In this document: positions 11,501 to 23,400 of the stretch, in pieces
Layout of the letters: each line of letters begins with the position of its first letter
How positions within the stretch are numbered: position 1 is the stretch's first letter
Origin: Schistosoma haematobium
Lineage: Eukaryota; Platyhelminthes; Trematoda; Strigeidida; Schistosomatidae
Direction: 5' to 3'
Assembly (NCBI RefSeq): GCF_000699445.3
Contig: NC_067196.1
Span: 49,021,364 to 49,085,363 of the forward strand
Length of the DNA: 64,000 nt
Position numbers and translations under genes: made by a program
The notes under the pieces: generated by a model
What the model was told of the DNA's origin: nothing
Seen by the model: only the letters and a program-made list of their open reading frames with translations
Databases searched by the model: none

Positions 11501-14500
11501 ACTTCATGTAATGATATGCTTACGTAATCTTACGTAGTCCTGAACAAGAAAGAAACATCTGTCCAGTGCTTGCTGATTTCCTCTAATTCTTCAGCTAACA
11601 GATTTATCAAGTGGATTAATTTAAAAATTCTATATTATAGTTAATTTTTGCCTTTTTCTTGTCATTACAACACAGCAGATATAATAAACTTAACATTGAT
11701 TCTATCTCAACAGTATCAAATTATAAACTTATACTAGATAAGTGATATATATCCCTAAACCAACTATTTTGGTTATTTCATTGTATAGCTCATTAATTAT
11801 CATGGTTATGCCGGATCAAATATAATGAAACTAAATTAATTAACGAAAAGTGTACGATTTATGCTAACAGATTAATAGTCATATAATCATTGTATTAACT
11901 GGTCGATCCTATCAATGTTTGATTAGAATGTATTTTGTAACAAAACTATGTTTTGTGACACAATTATGCATTAAATACATTTTTTTTTAAATCAAAGAAT
12001 AAAGTTCCAAATATCAAGATACAAAATTCCAAATATCTTAATTTTTTGTTTAAGCACACCAAGGAGTATTTTAATCCTTTAGGTGTTTGTTCTGATATAA
12101 ATGGAAGTACTTAGTGCAACGAGAATTCTTTTTACTGAATACTATCATTAGGAGGTGTAAGAGAAACAAATCAATATACTGTTTTTTTTAAATATTAACT
12201 ATTTGTTGTAGTTTTCAGAAATGATCCTTATACATTGAAATTTATGGTTATTATCTGTTGAAATGATCGATCAACTATCAGTAATTTTGATAATTAGTAA
12301 ATCTATGACAGAGTAATACATTCAGATACATTGTATGTGAATAAAACCATCAGATACTCTGAGCTAAATGGATGGATAAGCTGTTTTTTTGATCATATAT
12401 TATATCAGATCACTGTTAAGCCTTATATCAGTGTCAACAAGTGTGAATTTCAGGAAATTCAATCCCAAATGGAAGTTACATGCTTTTTGTAGAATGGTCT
12501 ATTGGATGATTTTGAAACGTGAGATAATTTTATAAGGACACTTATTTTTTACCCGGATCTAGGAGATTTTAGGTTTTTACTTACTTTAAGCGCCTATGTA
12601 CAAGTGATTAATATAGAATGGTGTAATAAGGAAATATATCCTCTTTATGATACATACTGTTTCATGCTGGAATAAGTAATCAGTCTAGTATTTAAAGTAA
12701 TGTAATGAGAACAGGTTAGGTTCTCTATGATGTATACTACTAAATGACGTAAATCGCTAAAAAGGTACCCCTACGTAAATCAATAGTACTGATTAACAAG
12801 GAAGAAGCAATGAAACTAGGATATCGATTTTTCGCTTAATTGAAATCAAGCTCAGAAGGGTATACTCTGAGAGCAAAACAGTTTAAACTACTTAAGCTGT
12901 TTCTATCTGCCGATAGAACACTGTACCAGTAAAATATTCGAGTTTTATATTTAGAAATAATAATGTAATTACATGAAACATGATTTCATATAAAGCCATC
13001 ATGAGATTTTACAATCGAGTTGTACCTACTAAAGTCACGTTCGCTTGATATCATAATACTTCAGAGTTTCCTGTTCACAAGTAACATATAAACATTCAAG
13101 ATGTGCGAATAAAAATGTAGTAAATCTAAGACAATTACAGAAATGATAGAAATTCCATAAAAATGTATTAATTACCCGTGCTTGTGACAAACGCTAAAGT
13201 AAATTGAGGGACGTTAAAACAAGACACGCGCAGTAACAGTAATGTACCATTGAATAGAATAAGGATACTGTTGTTTATTTTGTTTTGGTACTGATGGATT
13301 GATAGATTTACTTTCATAACCTGAGTATGACATTTTCTATAAGTATAAAACTTCTCAAATTACTTCAGAGTCTGTTCGACTTTATAAGTGGGCTCTATAC
13401 AGGAAGAAACGTGGTTCGGATATTTGGTGTTCTGGTAACACATTAACGTATGGTTCTGTCTGAGTGAACTATATTGTGGACTCTTGCATTCTAATAACTG
13501 TGAACATTTAAATCAAACATAGCTTAATCAAATTCGAAAGAAAATGGTTTCTCAGTACATCAATCTGTCTAAGTTAAGAAGTTTTCGTGCTCTAAAATAT
13601 ACCAGGTTTTACAAATTATTTTTCTGAGTTACTGGGGGTGCCGTGATAAATGTCCCTTGAACAGAAACTTGATAATATGTGACAGAACAGACAAACTGAA
13701 CATTGATTTCATACTATCACGAGATGTTTGGTACCCACGTAGAAATGTGACAAAAAGATTGAAATCAACTAACGATCATGTCAGAGAGAAGTACAAGTGA
13801 TAAGATAATGAAATTTTAAGCAAAATATTACCTGCTAATCTCTACAAAAGGTTAATTTTTAATACTAATAGTCGATTCGGAACAAAACCTAAATAGATTT
13901 AATGTAGAGTCAATTGAAAACTGAGTAGATGAACATTAAAAGTAATAGAAAATCAGTTAGTTGTATTTCATCTTTATTAAACATATTATACATTCCAACT
14001 AAAGAATTCCTATTAATTGACAACGTATGACTTTCTCAATAAACTGTTATTAATTAAAAACATAAATATGAAATGCTTTCCTCTTAATTTGTCTAATTTC
14101 TTTGTGTGTATTGCTTGATTAATTTAACAACCACGGTTGACATTTGGTATCTTAAAAAAAATCATTATCATGTATAGGACTGAATGAATTGAAGTTTTAG
14201 ATCTCTATCCCATAACTATCCATCATCACTCTTGACTTTCTGAGATCTATTTTTATTTCATATTAAGTTCAGATTGTTTACTTACCACTACCATTATCAT
14301 GATAATCATCACTCACCGTCCGTAAAACATTCTTTTATAATGCATGTATTTATTTCAATATGGAACTCATATATACATATATATGTATGTGCTGGACAGT
14401 ACTGTCAATCATGTCTCTTACCAGGATTTTTCAAAATGCTTAAAGAAAAGCGAATTACTTCAAGGGTTTTTTTTCACAAATCAACATTACAATATTATAT

Positions 14501-15629
14501 ATATATATATATATATAAAGTTAAAAACGTGAACATTCATCTGTCAATGTATAATGCAGACAATAAATGCACATAGTCTTATCGAAAGGTCATCATTAAA
14601 GTCGTATGATAATAATAATAATAACTTAAAGCATTCATAAATAATGAATGACAGTTTGTGTCAGAAAAACATTAATTGTTCCATTACATCAGGTGGATCC
14701 CAACAATGAAGAGTATTAAGAAATAGTATAGCTAGCAATTTCACATTATATTTGTGTGTTTTATTCTGAATATATTTCAGTATTGCAAAGCTTGAATGTA
14801 CGGATATTATAAAACTTCAGTTATGTCCAAACCAATAAACTGTCCTAAAATTATGATTCTAATGATAAAAATAGTCAAAACGCATTTTTGTAACAAACAG
14901 GAGTTGAAGTAAATAAACCTCCCATATTTTTTGAAATAAACTATTACTGGACCCCAGAACTCTAAGGGAAAATCATCACATTCTCTATCAAGGCACCACA
15001 AGATCCCAAAGTAATAAAACCTAAGTGAAAAGGATAAACATTTTGGAGTGATTGGTATTTCTTAAGCGGTAGAACTTATAAAAATTTATTGGTTTTAAGA
15101 GAAATGATTCGATAAAATATTGTGTTAGGAATCGTCTTCATGTAAATCGTTAACTATATAATGGTTAGTGCCACAAAAACTAATCAGATTTCACATTTTA
15201 TTACTGGATATGAAAATAAAATCTAATGATTCTGTTCCGATATTTAGACTGAGATATATGATTTAGGAACAAAAAGCTGAATGAACAACGACTTTGTTAT
15301 CTTTGTTGAGGACGAACATAAAGGGATGATGGGAGACAACCTACACATTTTGACTTTTATTTTCTTCAATTTGAATAAACAGGTACAAGGGCTTACTCAA
15401 TTAACGTTTGTCAGACATGATACGCAGTTAACAGATACATCCTCTATCTATTGTATTATCCACTAGGTATCAATCTATTTTTAATTACGAACTCATGAGT
15501 TTGATAACAAAATGGTTCGTACTTTTGTCGTCATGGGCGAAGTGTAATTTTGAGGTTCTATAGCTTCCAGTCACATCACGCGGTATTTTATATTAATTGG
15601 ACTTGTAAATGTAGACCATTAGGTCCCAG
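8546..15629. other. AT-rich non-coding DNA
   Basis: No supported gene or recognised repeat apart from short tandem tracts, such as (AT)n near 14495-14517 and ATA/ATT runs near 14610. ORFs of 60-100 codons overlap microsatellites or are AT-biased. Confidence 0.5.
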
Positions 15630-15836
15630 TTCAGTAGTCTGAGGATTAGAAGTTCACTGTAAAACCGTAGTGCCCTGGATTCGGTTCGTGTTGGGATCGT
15701 GGATGCTAGCTGGTAATGAGTTCCATAGTAGAACAAAATAGTTGTTCATTCCTACTTGGTCCTTGATAGTCTTCTGACTAAAGTCAGTCCATGATGAAAA
15801 ACTACAAAATTCAACAATCCCCACAACCCTCTAATG
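15630..15836 (+). repeat. Old hammerhead-SINE relic
   Basis: A degraded plus-strand copy: a B-box-like GATTCGGTTCG stretch, then GATCGTGGATGC, a decayed core (CTGGTAATGAGTTCC...TAGAACAAAA), then CCATGATGAAAAACTAC and CCCCACAACCCTCTAATGA. The last block resembles the SINE 3' terminus. The catalytic core is lost (UGAGGA became GGTAATG-like, GAAA became CAAA). Confidence 0.5.
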
Positions 15837-17759
15837 AAACAGAATTATTTACAAGTTGACTAATTTCTGAACAAAGAACAGATGTAAATCCTCAAATAAT
15901 GATTCAGACTGTACAAATTTAATTTCAAGATTTTAAAATCTTCCTACTTGTTTTTAAAATACAATGATATTGTGTATTCATTGAGTTAGAACATAATTGT
16001 CTCTCCATATCTTGTTGTGCTTCCACCGATTAGATTCATTTTATACTGTCAAACTAAATTTAATTTATTAAGTAGTATGATACAGTATTTTAAAGTGAAG
16101 TATCGTATTGTCTATACTGGCAAAAATGTGCAACTTTAATAGGAAAACTGTACAATGAACATGTGGATGGATTTAATGCTGTTTTAAATGTCTCGTTATT
16201 CATGGTTACGCACCATCCAATAGGAGTTTGGGAACTACGAGAATGTGAAAGAATAAGGTCTTAAATCTATTGAAGTGTTCATCAATAGAATATTTACTGT
16301 CTCAGAAAACATAAGCATTTATTGGTGGATTATCTTGACCCTCGTTACAACCATAAAAAATGAACTGTTGTTTGTCAATGTATACATTTAGCAAACGTCA
16401 TAAAATTATTTGATCAATTATTAAGGTTTAAATGTGTATTAAAGCATATCATTTTGACAATATTCAGATTCAAAAGTATCAAATGTGGATGACACGGAAA
16501 AAATAATATGTATTCTGAAGATATCACTTACAACAGACAACGTGTGTATGATTAGAAAGTCTGTACGAGAAATACTTAGTTTAAGGAAAGAGTGTTAGAT
16601 AAGGAAATCAGGTTATTCAATAATTTTGTAAACAAATAGAGAATGAATATTAGACATATCTAACCAATAAATGCACCAACATCTAGTGAAGTCTAACTAA
16701 CTACATATGTTATTTAAATTAAAGCAATATTGTTTGGCTATAATGTTTAAAGTAACCGAACTACCTCTAGAGAATGGTAGTGAGTGTGTACTTACAAGAA
16801 TGGGAATATATATTCGTATACATTTTGATCTGAATCTCTGGATTTTAGAAACGCACCATAACAAGTTTGGATTGTACAATAATTCAGAAATAGCAAAGTA
16901 TTTCAAAAATTCCAATGTCAAGTATAAAATACCATGCGATTATTTTCTACCTGTATTAACTTCAGGAGTTAGCGATAACCCCATGGTATGTTTGTGTCTG
17001 AATCCTCTTAAATGGACTATAAGTAAAGTTATTAGGAGGTATATATATTTATGTAAATTAATTTCGCCAGCTGCAATACAAAATAAAATTGGAAATAGCT
17101 AATGTTTTGAAAGAGATATGTCGTGCCAAATTTTTGTATGGTGATTACTATAGCTGTATTTTTTGTCACTAAGTCGTTTACTAATCATCTCTTGATCCAC
17201 CTTAGACACTGTCGTTCACCGATATCTGATTTTCTAATATTGATCGACTTTATGATAGAATAACACTGCTGTTGTTGTTTTTCATCGATGTTATAAAGAT
17301 AATGTACAATTAAATTCATTTAAAATATCATTTATTATTATCAATACTATTCTTAATATCAATATTATCATGTGCACGATCCAAATCAGATAAGCCCTAT
17401 TCTCAAACTCCACATTATCCCAGTTATTTATTATATTTACCTATTTAAATTTTACAATAATCTTGATATTATTGTTACTATTATTCAGAATTATGATTAA
17501 AATTATTTATCAGCATTACATATCTAGATTGATTGTTTTCTGGTAAAATTTGTGGGTATTTTTTTATTCAATAAGAAATTGTAAACTGGTGGTAAATAGG
17601 CACCAGTTGTTTTGATATAGTCAATTTAACCAGTTTTTTCTCATTATCATTTTTGTTAAAACTAATCAGTCATTTTAGTTCAATTTATAGTTTTTTTGTC
17701 CGTTATTAGTTAGTTAAACTAAGGAGACTCATATCTCACTCACTGATCCTCGTATAAAC
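15837..17759. other. AT-rich non-coding DNA, one longer ORF of doubtful status
   Basis: A 131-codon plus-strand frame at 16707-17102 encodes an unrecognised product with no visible signal peptide, domain or motif. At this base composition about one such frame is expected by chance in 64 kb, and I see no clear splice or polyadenylation context, so I do not call it a gene. Confidence 0.4.
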
Positions 17760-17782
17760 CCCTCTCTCTTTCTTTCTTTCTT

Positions 17783-17841
<59 letters not shown>
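17760..17841. repeat. Compound microsatellite (CT/CTTT)n(AT)n
   Basis: A pyrimidine tract of CTTT and CT units passes directly into about 42 bp of AT repeat. Confidence 0.9.
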
Positions 17842-17843
<2 letters not shown>

Positions 17844-20199
17844 GCGATAGAGATCTATATATACGACAGTCTGCAAGGATATAGAATAATATAGATTCAT
17901 TTATGTATAAATAATAATAGATTTTGAGATGTTGTTATTTACCCGTATTCGACACAAAAAATCCTTTTTTTAAAAAAAATTACTGATAATAATAATAATT
18001 CAATTTGATTCTGATGGTCATCACAAACTCACATATGTACTTCTCACACTATAACACATCTACAGCTGATGTGTGAGGTTAGATGTTTTTACACTAATAT
18101 AATGAGGATAAAGATCTTCAATACTGATAATCAGTGATAATTAGTTCTGTAGATTTCATTAGTTTACAATAGAAAAAGAATGATACATAATTTATATATA
18201 TATGGGTTTGAAGCTAAGCTAACAATAATGATAATAACAAAATGACAGTCATACAAAAGTCATAGACGCATACATATAATGATGGATCTAATTTATAAAT
18301 GAACAATTATCATTTATTGTCTTATAAAAAAACTAACTAGAATTGCAATTCATTGACCAGATGCTCAGTAAAGAAAAGGTATTGTTTAATTCATTTTAGT
18401 ATTATTCACTAATAAACAATGAATATTATATTGATTTATCTTATATGAATAACCATACTAATAATCATATTTACCACATTGAACTAAATATTATTTCATA
18501 TTGGGTTCTTTGGTGTTTCACATTTATTAAAACTACCATTATTCACCTCTGCTTGAATGACTGAGATTAGAAATAGGATAGAATGAAACTGAACTTATTA
18601 CTGGTATGAATAAAATAGACTTCTGATAATCAATTCTCTTATTTGGTCTTATGTTAATTAAGATCGTATGCGAGTGTTCGATTGCATTTAATTCAAGGTC
18701 TTGATTGAGTTTGGTGAATTTATTACTTCAGTTGACTTTCTGGCTGTCCAGCCGAACAAAATTAGCTGGAAAAGTTACACTATAAGAATAATGACGAGAT
18801 GTCTTTAGAATATTTAAAGATTTTCCTGTATGATCATTAACATCATATAAACCGCGATTATCATCTATCTGCTATGCTTTTTAGTACATAAATTACACAA
18901 AAACTAAGGGATCTCTTAAACTAAACCAGACATCTAAAGTAACTGAATATAAGTATGGAATTTCTATTTTCATTTGTATATGCATCAATAATTTATTATT
19001 TAAAAACAGTACTTAACAATGAGATGTTTATTATTCTGTACTATCTGCACTATGCTTAGTGTAACTGGCATTTGTTCATTATGTTATTACTTCACTAGGT
19101 TATCTGAAATGATAAGTTAAGATATTCAATACAGTGAAAGATTTTAATACTGTGTTAGACTTACGTACTCCTTAATTCGTGCTTACAAATTTATCATCAA
19201 ATATGTTAAAAATCACTATAATTTATTTATTACACTGAAATTATGAACTTGAAAGTGATAAGTTTTTTGTTCATTTATTTAGACTACAGAAACTTGTAAA
19301 CTTGTACATCCGTTAGTAGACTAATATAGTAGTTACATAAATGTTGATAGTTAAAAGGAATAGATCCTTGAAATTTGAGCAGACGAGTATTTTTATACAT
19401 TAGAGTTTTGGAATGTAGATTACCTTTCTGAGCTTGAATTTGATTTTTTAAAGGTTACCCGACACGTAGAATTAGTTATGACAGGTCATTTGTATTTTTA
19501 GAGAATTATCACTAAATCATACCAATAAAGTAAAATTTCATATCTTTTGGTTACAAGATGTAACTAAACTTGATTAAGCATAACTGGAAACCGTTTTCAA
19601 AACGGAAATAAAATAGTTTAACGATACTAGAAAACGCAAACACATGATTTATATTTTTATGTTACACAGAAAGTGAGTTCTATACTTATTTTTACGGTTT
19701 TCGTTTCTTACTGTTTCTTTTTGTTTCTTCTCTCATTCCTTGATTTATCTGATCTTGTACCACTTCTGTCGCACTATTCGTGTTGGTTAGTGGTTTCGGT
19801 GTGCCGCATGTAATATTCTCTTTCTAAGTTCGGCGAAGTTGTTCTCGTTCTTAAAATTGCCTACATTTTGTAATAAGTTGGAAAATCAATTTCACTGTTT
19901 CTTACCGACTAATTTATGAGAGCTCGTATAGTGAAAGATACCTTCTCAATATGAAATGCAATATACGATTTAGTGTTTAGTGGGAAATGGCATAAACCTA
20001 TCGTCTATGCCATGTAAATCGTTCTTCATACGGTAAAACACTTGAAGTAAAAATTAAGTAATTGTCATAGCGGTTTGAGGATGTTGTTGAATGCTATTAA
20101 TATCTCGAACCAACCAACACCAAGCATATATCCATCGAAGATAATGGAGGCTGGTTGAGCGGCGTCAAGAATCAATTGTAGTTGGGGAAACAAACCACT
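17842..20199. other. AT-rich non-coding DNA
   Basis: No supported gene. A short GC-richer patch at about 19740-19860 was not identified. Confidence 0.45.
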
Positions 20200-20345
20200 G
20201 GATACAGGCTCAGTTGTTTAGAGGTAGACCGAAAGGCCTGAATGTCATTGGTTTTATCCCCGGTGGTGGGGTCTTAGATAAACACTGCTGAGGAGTTATA
20301 TACTTGGATAAGAAAGCCGTTCAATGCTTTCTAGTGTTCAGTAGT
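20200..20345 (+). repeat. Old hammerhead-SINE relic
   Basis: It contains A-box-like GGCTCAGTTGTTTAGAGG, a decayed B-box region, then CACTGCTGAGGAG and GCCGTTCAATGCTTTC in the SINE order. CTGAGGA is still present at the start of the core, but stem II (GTTA...GGAT) and the GAAA junction are shifted or mutated, so no functional ribozyme is expected. Confidence 0.55.
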
Positions 20346-21399
20346 TATCTAACGTAGGTTGTTTTGTGACCCCAAAAATAAATACAGTGAACGTTTGTAA
20401 AAATGTACAGTAGTAAATAATTTTACGATTATTATTACTGAACAACTGCAAAATAAGATCATCCTGAAAAATCATCACTGCTTATCTAACACGCATTCGA
20501 TACTGCCTAGTTATTCACCTTTTATATATATCAAACTTTTAATCGCCATAAATAACATTTTTATGGGACTAGAAAAATACTACATAGAGTTTATCTGAAG
20601 CTTTTGTTTCAAGGAACAATTCATATATATATATATATATATATAGTCAACTTTTATATCAAAACATTGAAAGTAATATCAATAGAAGTGCTTAAGCGAA
20701 AATGTTTTGACCCGGTTATGTGACAGAATACTTTCATCATCATATAATCCTGGTAGTTAAAGTATGCCATATATATATGTATCAATAAATTGTCTGTATT
20801 ATTCGAATAGGTTCACATCTTTAGTATATTTGATACGATAATCTTTATCTGTGTGAATTTTATACTTGATAAATTTTTGTAAATAAATATATTATGAGAG
20901 AAATGTTAAGTGACATAAACAATTTCACTTGAACTGGTTAAACAATTAATAATAATAATAAATATTATGTAAATATGACATTTTTGACACCAATAATATT
21001 TCTGAGACAATCATGATAATCAAGATTCATTTCACATGTATAAATATGCCTATCATATCATATTATATACAGTTGGAGACCACCCAGATGACTATTTACG
21101 AAAGATTTAATTTAACTTTGACAATGATTATATCTATACATATGTAAGTATGGAAATAAGGTAATAGATACTTGGTAATTATTATTTATTATATAAAAAT
21201 CATTAATAAAAATATCCTTATTTTGTACTAAATAAATCAATATTGTCTAGTTTTGTAGTTAAGTAAATATACTTGTTTTATTTTCAATGGTTATGAAAAA
21301 TTGTTTAATTAATGTGTAGAATTATATGAGCTGAATTCTAAAACCCAGAACCAAATTAACATTAATAAATTAAGTACATTACAAATCAATATAAGATAC
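20346..21399. other. AT-rich non-coding DNA
   Basis: It contains an (AT)n tract at about 20622-20645. Nothing else is supported. Confidence 0.5.
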
Positions 21400-21630
21400 G
21401 GTGGTGCAAACTCGTGGATTGGTTGAAGTTAGACATTAACACCGTTGGATGCCGGCTCAGTGGTCTAGTTGGTTAAGTGCCTGGAGCGAGACTGATGGGT
21501 CCTGGGCTTGAATCTTGCGTGGTGCGAGATCGTGGATGTGCACTGCTGAGGAGTCCCATACTAGGATGAAACGGCCGTCCAGTGCTTCCAGGTTTCCCAT
21601 GGTGGTCTATCTCATGATTTCAATCAGTGA
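21400..21630 (+). mobile_element. Hammerhead SINE copy 2 (single orientation)
   Basis: Plus-strand copy. The leader includes GGTTGAAGTTAGACATTAAC. The A-box-like CAGTGGTCTAGTTGG is about 50 bp upstream of a B-box-like GGGCTTGAATCTTG, followed by an apparently competent hammerhead (21531-21590) and a shortened 3' block. The block TAGCTTCAATTGA seen in other copies is partly deleted after GGTGGTCTA. The CTGA terminus is absent, and no TSD was found. Confidence 0.8.
21531..21590 (+). ncRNA. Hammerhead ribozyme, core intact
   Basis: CTGAGGA (21546-21552) fits the CUGANGA core with G at the tolerant position 7. Stem II is GTCC/GGAT (21553-21556 with 21564-21567), closed by a G.U wobble. GAAA is at 21568-21571. 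Stem III ACG/CGT is minimal. The cleavage triplet GTC ends at 21579, so scission is predicted between 21579 and 21580. Stem I is GCACTG with CAGTGC (6 bp). The layout is the type I schistosome form. Activity is inferred from the sequence only. Confidence 0.75.
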
Positions 21631-22399
21631 AAAAATATTCATCTTGACTACTAAGAGTCAATAAAAATTTAGGATTTTTTCGTGTGTAAACAAAACAGTT
21701 GATAATAGGTATCAAATAACCATAATACCATTTATATCACTTAATCAAATTCAATGAGAATACAAAATAATTCAAACAAAACTAATCAGTCAAAATGTTA
21801 GAAATGAACACTGTATAATTTTAGATGTTGAAATAAAGAATTAGTTTATAATCAAAACTGAAATAGTTTAAATGAAATATTTTTCCATTCATTGGAAATT
21901 TCAACATTATGATCATTGACTCATGCGGTAGATGAATTCCTTAGACATCTTTTTATTCTTAGAAAATATACCTTAAAAAGCACTTAAAGGCATTAATGTT
22001 CATCATCTCATAAAATCAATTGGATCTAATTATAAAGTGTTCCCGGTTAGTCTACTGATGACTGAATCATTCTAAGTTTGTAGTCAGTCTAAAAAATTGT
22101 TGTCATAGAATTCTTCTGGTTGAAATATTCTCGTTAACTTAATGAATAACTACAGTTAAATTGAAGGATTTATAGTATGATATATCCACTAAACTTACTG
22201 AGCTATGAAATCATTTGCAGTCAAAAAAATCCTTGAATATTTAAATAATCTAACGATAAGCACCTATTATTTGTCAACTATTTTTTTACTGGAAAGAATT
22301 AGAAATTTTAATAATTCACTTTTAATTTCTTGATTTCTTTGTTCTTTGATTTCGTTTTTTTCGTAACTAATACAGTTGGTTGGTTGTTGAGCTGAAGAC
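21631..22399. other. AT-rich non-coding DNA
   Basis: No features supported. Confidence 0.5.
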
Positions 22400-22409
22400 T
22401 CATAATAAT

Positions 22410-22682
22410 ATTTTTGATTGAGATCATGAATCGAACGATGTTAGACCACCAATGAAAACCTGGAAGCACTAAACGGCCGTTTCGTCCTAGTATGGAACTT
22501 CTCAGCAGTGCGCATCCACGGTCACGCTCGCGAGATTCGAACCCACAGCCTTCGGTCTCATGCGCGAACCCTTAACCTCAAGATCACTTAGCCGGCATTC
22601 AATGGTGTTAATGTCTAACCTCAAACAATCTACGATCCATGATCTCCATCAAAACTTAACAATCTCTACAACCCCATACTGA
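22410..22682 (-). mobile_element. Hammerhead SINE copy 3, inverted 5' part, with TSD
   Basis: A perfect 10-bp direct repeat TCATAATAAT at 22400-22409 and 22683-22692 bounds the unit. Most of it is a minus-strand SINE: 3' block from 22410, hammerhead 22462-22520, B-box-like region, and A-box/leader to about 22640. The right end (about 22637-22682) is plus-oriented and is the SINE's own 3' terminus (AATCTCTACAACCCCATACTGA). So the 3' end is direct and everything upstream is inverted, with about 16-20 bp shared: the structure that twin priming produces. The hammerhead core reads CTGAGAA (G8 changed to A), which removes a catalytic base, so cleavage is not expected. Confidence 0.75.
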
Positions 22683-22692
22683 TCATAATAAT

Positions 22693-23284
22693 GTGTTTGA
22701 TCTGGCTGCCATTATATGTCATTCTATTTCAGCGTTATTATTGATAAAAATGCAATGTTGACAAAAAGCAGTTCCTTCATTACTGAGTCAATGGTTTCAT
22801 TGTCTTAAATCGTTGCTCCTTATTTATTATACTAGTGGTGGCCTGGATTATTAAAGAAATTCAAAACATTGTCTTGCCGTCTCATATTTGTGCAACATTA
22901 AAGTATTTTTAGAACTGCATAAACTTTATGAAAGTCTTAAACTCTAAATGACTACGAGTCCATGCTGACGAATACAAAAATGTAACAGCAAAATATAATT
23001 TACTAACTTTTTTGTTGACAGTTTCTTCCTTTTACTAACTGCTCTGTGAAGCATTACATTTGGTAATCTATGGTATAAAATAAATCGTATTCAACAAGTT
23101 ATGTAGTGAGTCTGCAAACTTAAAATAAATATTCAAATAACTTTAGATATTGATAGTACTGAACACATTGTCAATTAGTGCATATTATTTTGTGAAAACT
23201 ACATCAATGATCGAGTCTAAGACCTTCAAGACTCATTGAGTACCTACATTCAGACAAGTGATTTGCATTTATAATTTCGGTTAC
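22693..23284. other. AT-rich non-coding DNA
   Basis: No features supported. Confidence 0.5.
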
Positions 23285-23400
23285 CCAGAGACACTGTTTG
23301 ACAATGGTGACATTTGTCTCGAGTGGTGAGGTGTGATGGTTCTGTGTACGATCTCTGGCAGGGTCGTAGATCCGTGCTGCTAAAAAGTCCTATACAGGTT
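23285..23400 (+). repeat. Old hammerhead-SINE relic
   Basis: GGGTCGTAGATCCGTGCTGCTAAAAAGTCC...ACAGG...GTCCAATATG follows the SINE hammerhead order, with a mutated core (CTGCTAAAAAG in place of CTGCTGAGGAG) and no GAAA. It is decayed beyond function. Confidence 0.45.

Noticed and set aside
16707..17102. 131-codon plus-strand ORF
   Set aside because: No recognised domain, no convincing splice, start or polyadenylation context, and a length compatible with chance.
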